A stretch of 64,000 bases of DNA from JAJECS01 sp965243625 (GTDB lineage Bacteria > Chloroflexota > UBA11872), in contig CBDEVI010000002.1 of NCBI GenBank assembly GCA_965243625.1, positions 1,674,001 to 1,738,000 on the forward strand, in the 5' to 3' direction. Shown here one piece after another: positions 63,046 through 64,000 of the stretch. The number at the start of each line of letters is the position of its first letter. The stretch's first letter is position 1. The notes under the pieces are model-generated. The model searched no databases and had not been told where the DNA came from. It saw only the letters and a list, made by a program, of their open reading frames with translations. Both the position numbers and the translations under genes were made by a program.

Positions 63046-63737
63046 GGGCGGCGAGCCACGTGGATCGCCACGGCGCCCAGGGCGTGCTTGCGGAACCGCA
63101 CGTCCACGAACCCGGCGGCTTCGATCTGGTGGGCCAGCTCCTGCGCCGTGGGAAAGTCGTCCACCGACTCAGGCAGCCAGGTGTAGGCCGCTCCGTGGCC
63201 GCTGATCCGCCGACCCACCCAGGGAATCCACCGATGGAAATACAAGCGGAAGAGGCGCCGAAACACCGGCGTGCGGATCGGCGTCATTTCCAGGATGACC
63301 AGCACGCCGCCGGGCCGCAGCACCCGCGCGAATCCGCTCCAGGCTCGCGGCAGGCTGTCCAGATTGCGCGGCAGGAACGCGCTGACGACCGAATCGACAG
63401 AGCCGGATGCCAGCGGCAGGCGCAGCGCGTCGCCCTGCACGGCGCTGACATCAGCGCCGTCACGCCGCGCGCGCGCCATGCCATGGGCCAGCATCTCGCC
63501 GGCGAAGTCGAGCGCAATGACTCGGGGGGAGTTGGCCGAGCGTCGCCAGGCTTCCAACGACAGGTCGAATGTCCCGGCGCCGGCGTCCAGAATGGTCGCG
63601 GGCCGTCCTTCGAGCGCCTGATCCACGGCATGACGTCTCCAGCCGCGGTCCATCCCGAAACTCATCAGCCGGTTGAGCAGGTCGTAGCGCGGTGCGATCG
63701 CGTCGAACATGGGACGCACCCACGGCGATTTGGCCAT
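63042..63737 (-). CDS. ubiE: Demethylmenaquinone methyltransferase (MenG/UbiE)
   Basis: 231 residues. The opening VRPMFDAIAPRYDLLNRLMS and motif I ILDAGAGTFDLSLE identify the family; YTWLPESVDDFPTAQEL is the later hallmark. It C-methylates the quinone ring with SAM. ATG 63737; its stop overlaps the femAB-like start. The following gene upstream on this strand is a polyprenyl synthetase, which fits menaquinone synthesis. Confidence 0.9.
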   Translation of the reverse strand: MAKSPWVRPMFDAIAPRYDLLNRLMSFGMDRGWRRHAVDQALEGRPATILDAGAGTFDLSLEAWRRSANSPRVIALDFAGEMLAHGMARARRDGADVSAVQGDALRLPLASGSVDSVVSAFLPRNLDSLPRAWSGFARVLRPGGVLVILEMTPIRTPVFRRLFRLYFHRWIPWVGRRISGHGAAYTWLPESVDDFPTAQELAHQIEAAGFVDVRFRKHALGAVAIHVARRP

Positions 63738-63762
63738 GCCGCATTATCGGCCGCGTGGCCGG

Positions 63763-64000
63763 CTAGCGGGTGCGCTCGGTTGCTTGGTGGATAAAGTCGG
63801 CAATGGACTCGCGCGACGGGGACGGGCGCACGCGGTCCAGGGCGGCCCGGGCCTGCGCCGCGTAGCGTCCCGCGACCGCGGCCGCATCTTCAACCGCACC
63901 CGACGACTTGATCGCATCGAGGGCCTGCATGACATCGGCGTCATCGGTCGCCTTTCCGGTGAGCACGGCGCGCACGGGATCCTCGTCGCCGGCCCGGTCG
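63763..64000 (-). CDS. Polyprenyl synthetase, C-terminal fragment (cut by window edge)
   Basis: Only the last 78 or so residues lie in the window; the frame is open to the right edge. The fragment with DAIKSSGAVEDAAAVAGRYAAQARAAL and a DFIHQATERTR end matches the C-terminus of polyprenyl diphosphate synthetases. The catalytic Asp motifs would lie outside the window. It is 25 nt upstream of ubiE on the same strand and may supply the isoprenoid side chain. Confidence 0.82.
   Translation of the reverse strand, partial: DRAGDEDPVRAVLTGKATDDADVMQALDAIKSSGAVEDAAAVAGRYAAQARAALDRVRPSPSRESIADFIHQATERTR

Overview
This 64-kb window is very GC-rich and almost fully coding, with about 67 protein genes, no rRNA, no tRNA and no transposase that I can see. 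It most resembles a chromosome fragment of a member of the Chloroflexota. This is inference from several signs: a yebC-ruvC-ruvA-ruvB run, FAD-dependent ThyX, many GTG starts, long Pro/Thr-rich periplasmic linkers, C-terminal GRTVQYF-type surface repeats, menaquinone-type methyltransferase next to a polyprenyl synthetase, and families of short palindromic repeats ending in CGCCCCTAC. No marker gene fixes the taxonomy.

Layout. 1-2.5 kb: proton-translocating transhydrogenase (first gene cut by the window edge). 2.5-10 kb: a pseudokinase-WD40 membrane protein, an ABC-2 exporter, and a membrane-anchored molybdopterin oxidoreductase. 10-22 kb: RfbD-like reductase, then a minus-strand block with ATP-grasp, CCAEP-tail radical SAM protein, LipB, LipA and the pyruvate dehydrogenase complex (AceE, E2, E3), with NfuA diverging from its head. 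The block makes, repairs and uses lipoate. 22-26 kb: a four-gene membrane-lipid operon (DUF1295, cyclopropane-synthase-like methyltransferase, FAD protein, DUF1365), then MoaA. 27-32 kb: SMP-30-like protein and a TPP-riboswitch-controlled thiamine-precursor uptake operon interrupted by palindromic repeats. 32-44 kb: accessory catabolism (creatininase-family hydrolase, deacetylase, aldo/keto reductase, sugar isomerases, enolase-superfamily dehydratase, two DapA-like aldolases, SDR, GSAM-like aminotransferase).

44-57 kb: housekeeping genes: YebC, RuvCAB, acylphosphatase, FecR-domain protein, AcpS, NAD(P)HX repair enzyme, PlsY, Der, PlsC, Cmk, SpoIID-like protein and ThyX. 57.2-58.9 kb: a clearly AT-richer two-gene insert, a RecF/OLD-like ATPase with a TOPRIM-like DUF3226 protein, which looks like an acquired defence module; an orphan MNT nucleotidyltransferase follows. 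59.4-64 kb: hydroxyacid dehydrogenase, MurE, FemAB-like transferase, MenG/UbiE and a truncated polyprenyl synthetase.

Many adjacent genes overlap by 4 nt (ATGA or GTGA), so translational coupling is common. The strongest candidates for undescribed biology are the ATP-grasp/CCAEP radical SAM pair, the pseudokinase with two WD40 propellers, the low-GC ATPase/DUF3226 pair, and the palindromic repeat families that sit in most larger intergenic gaps.
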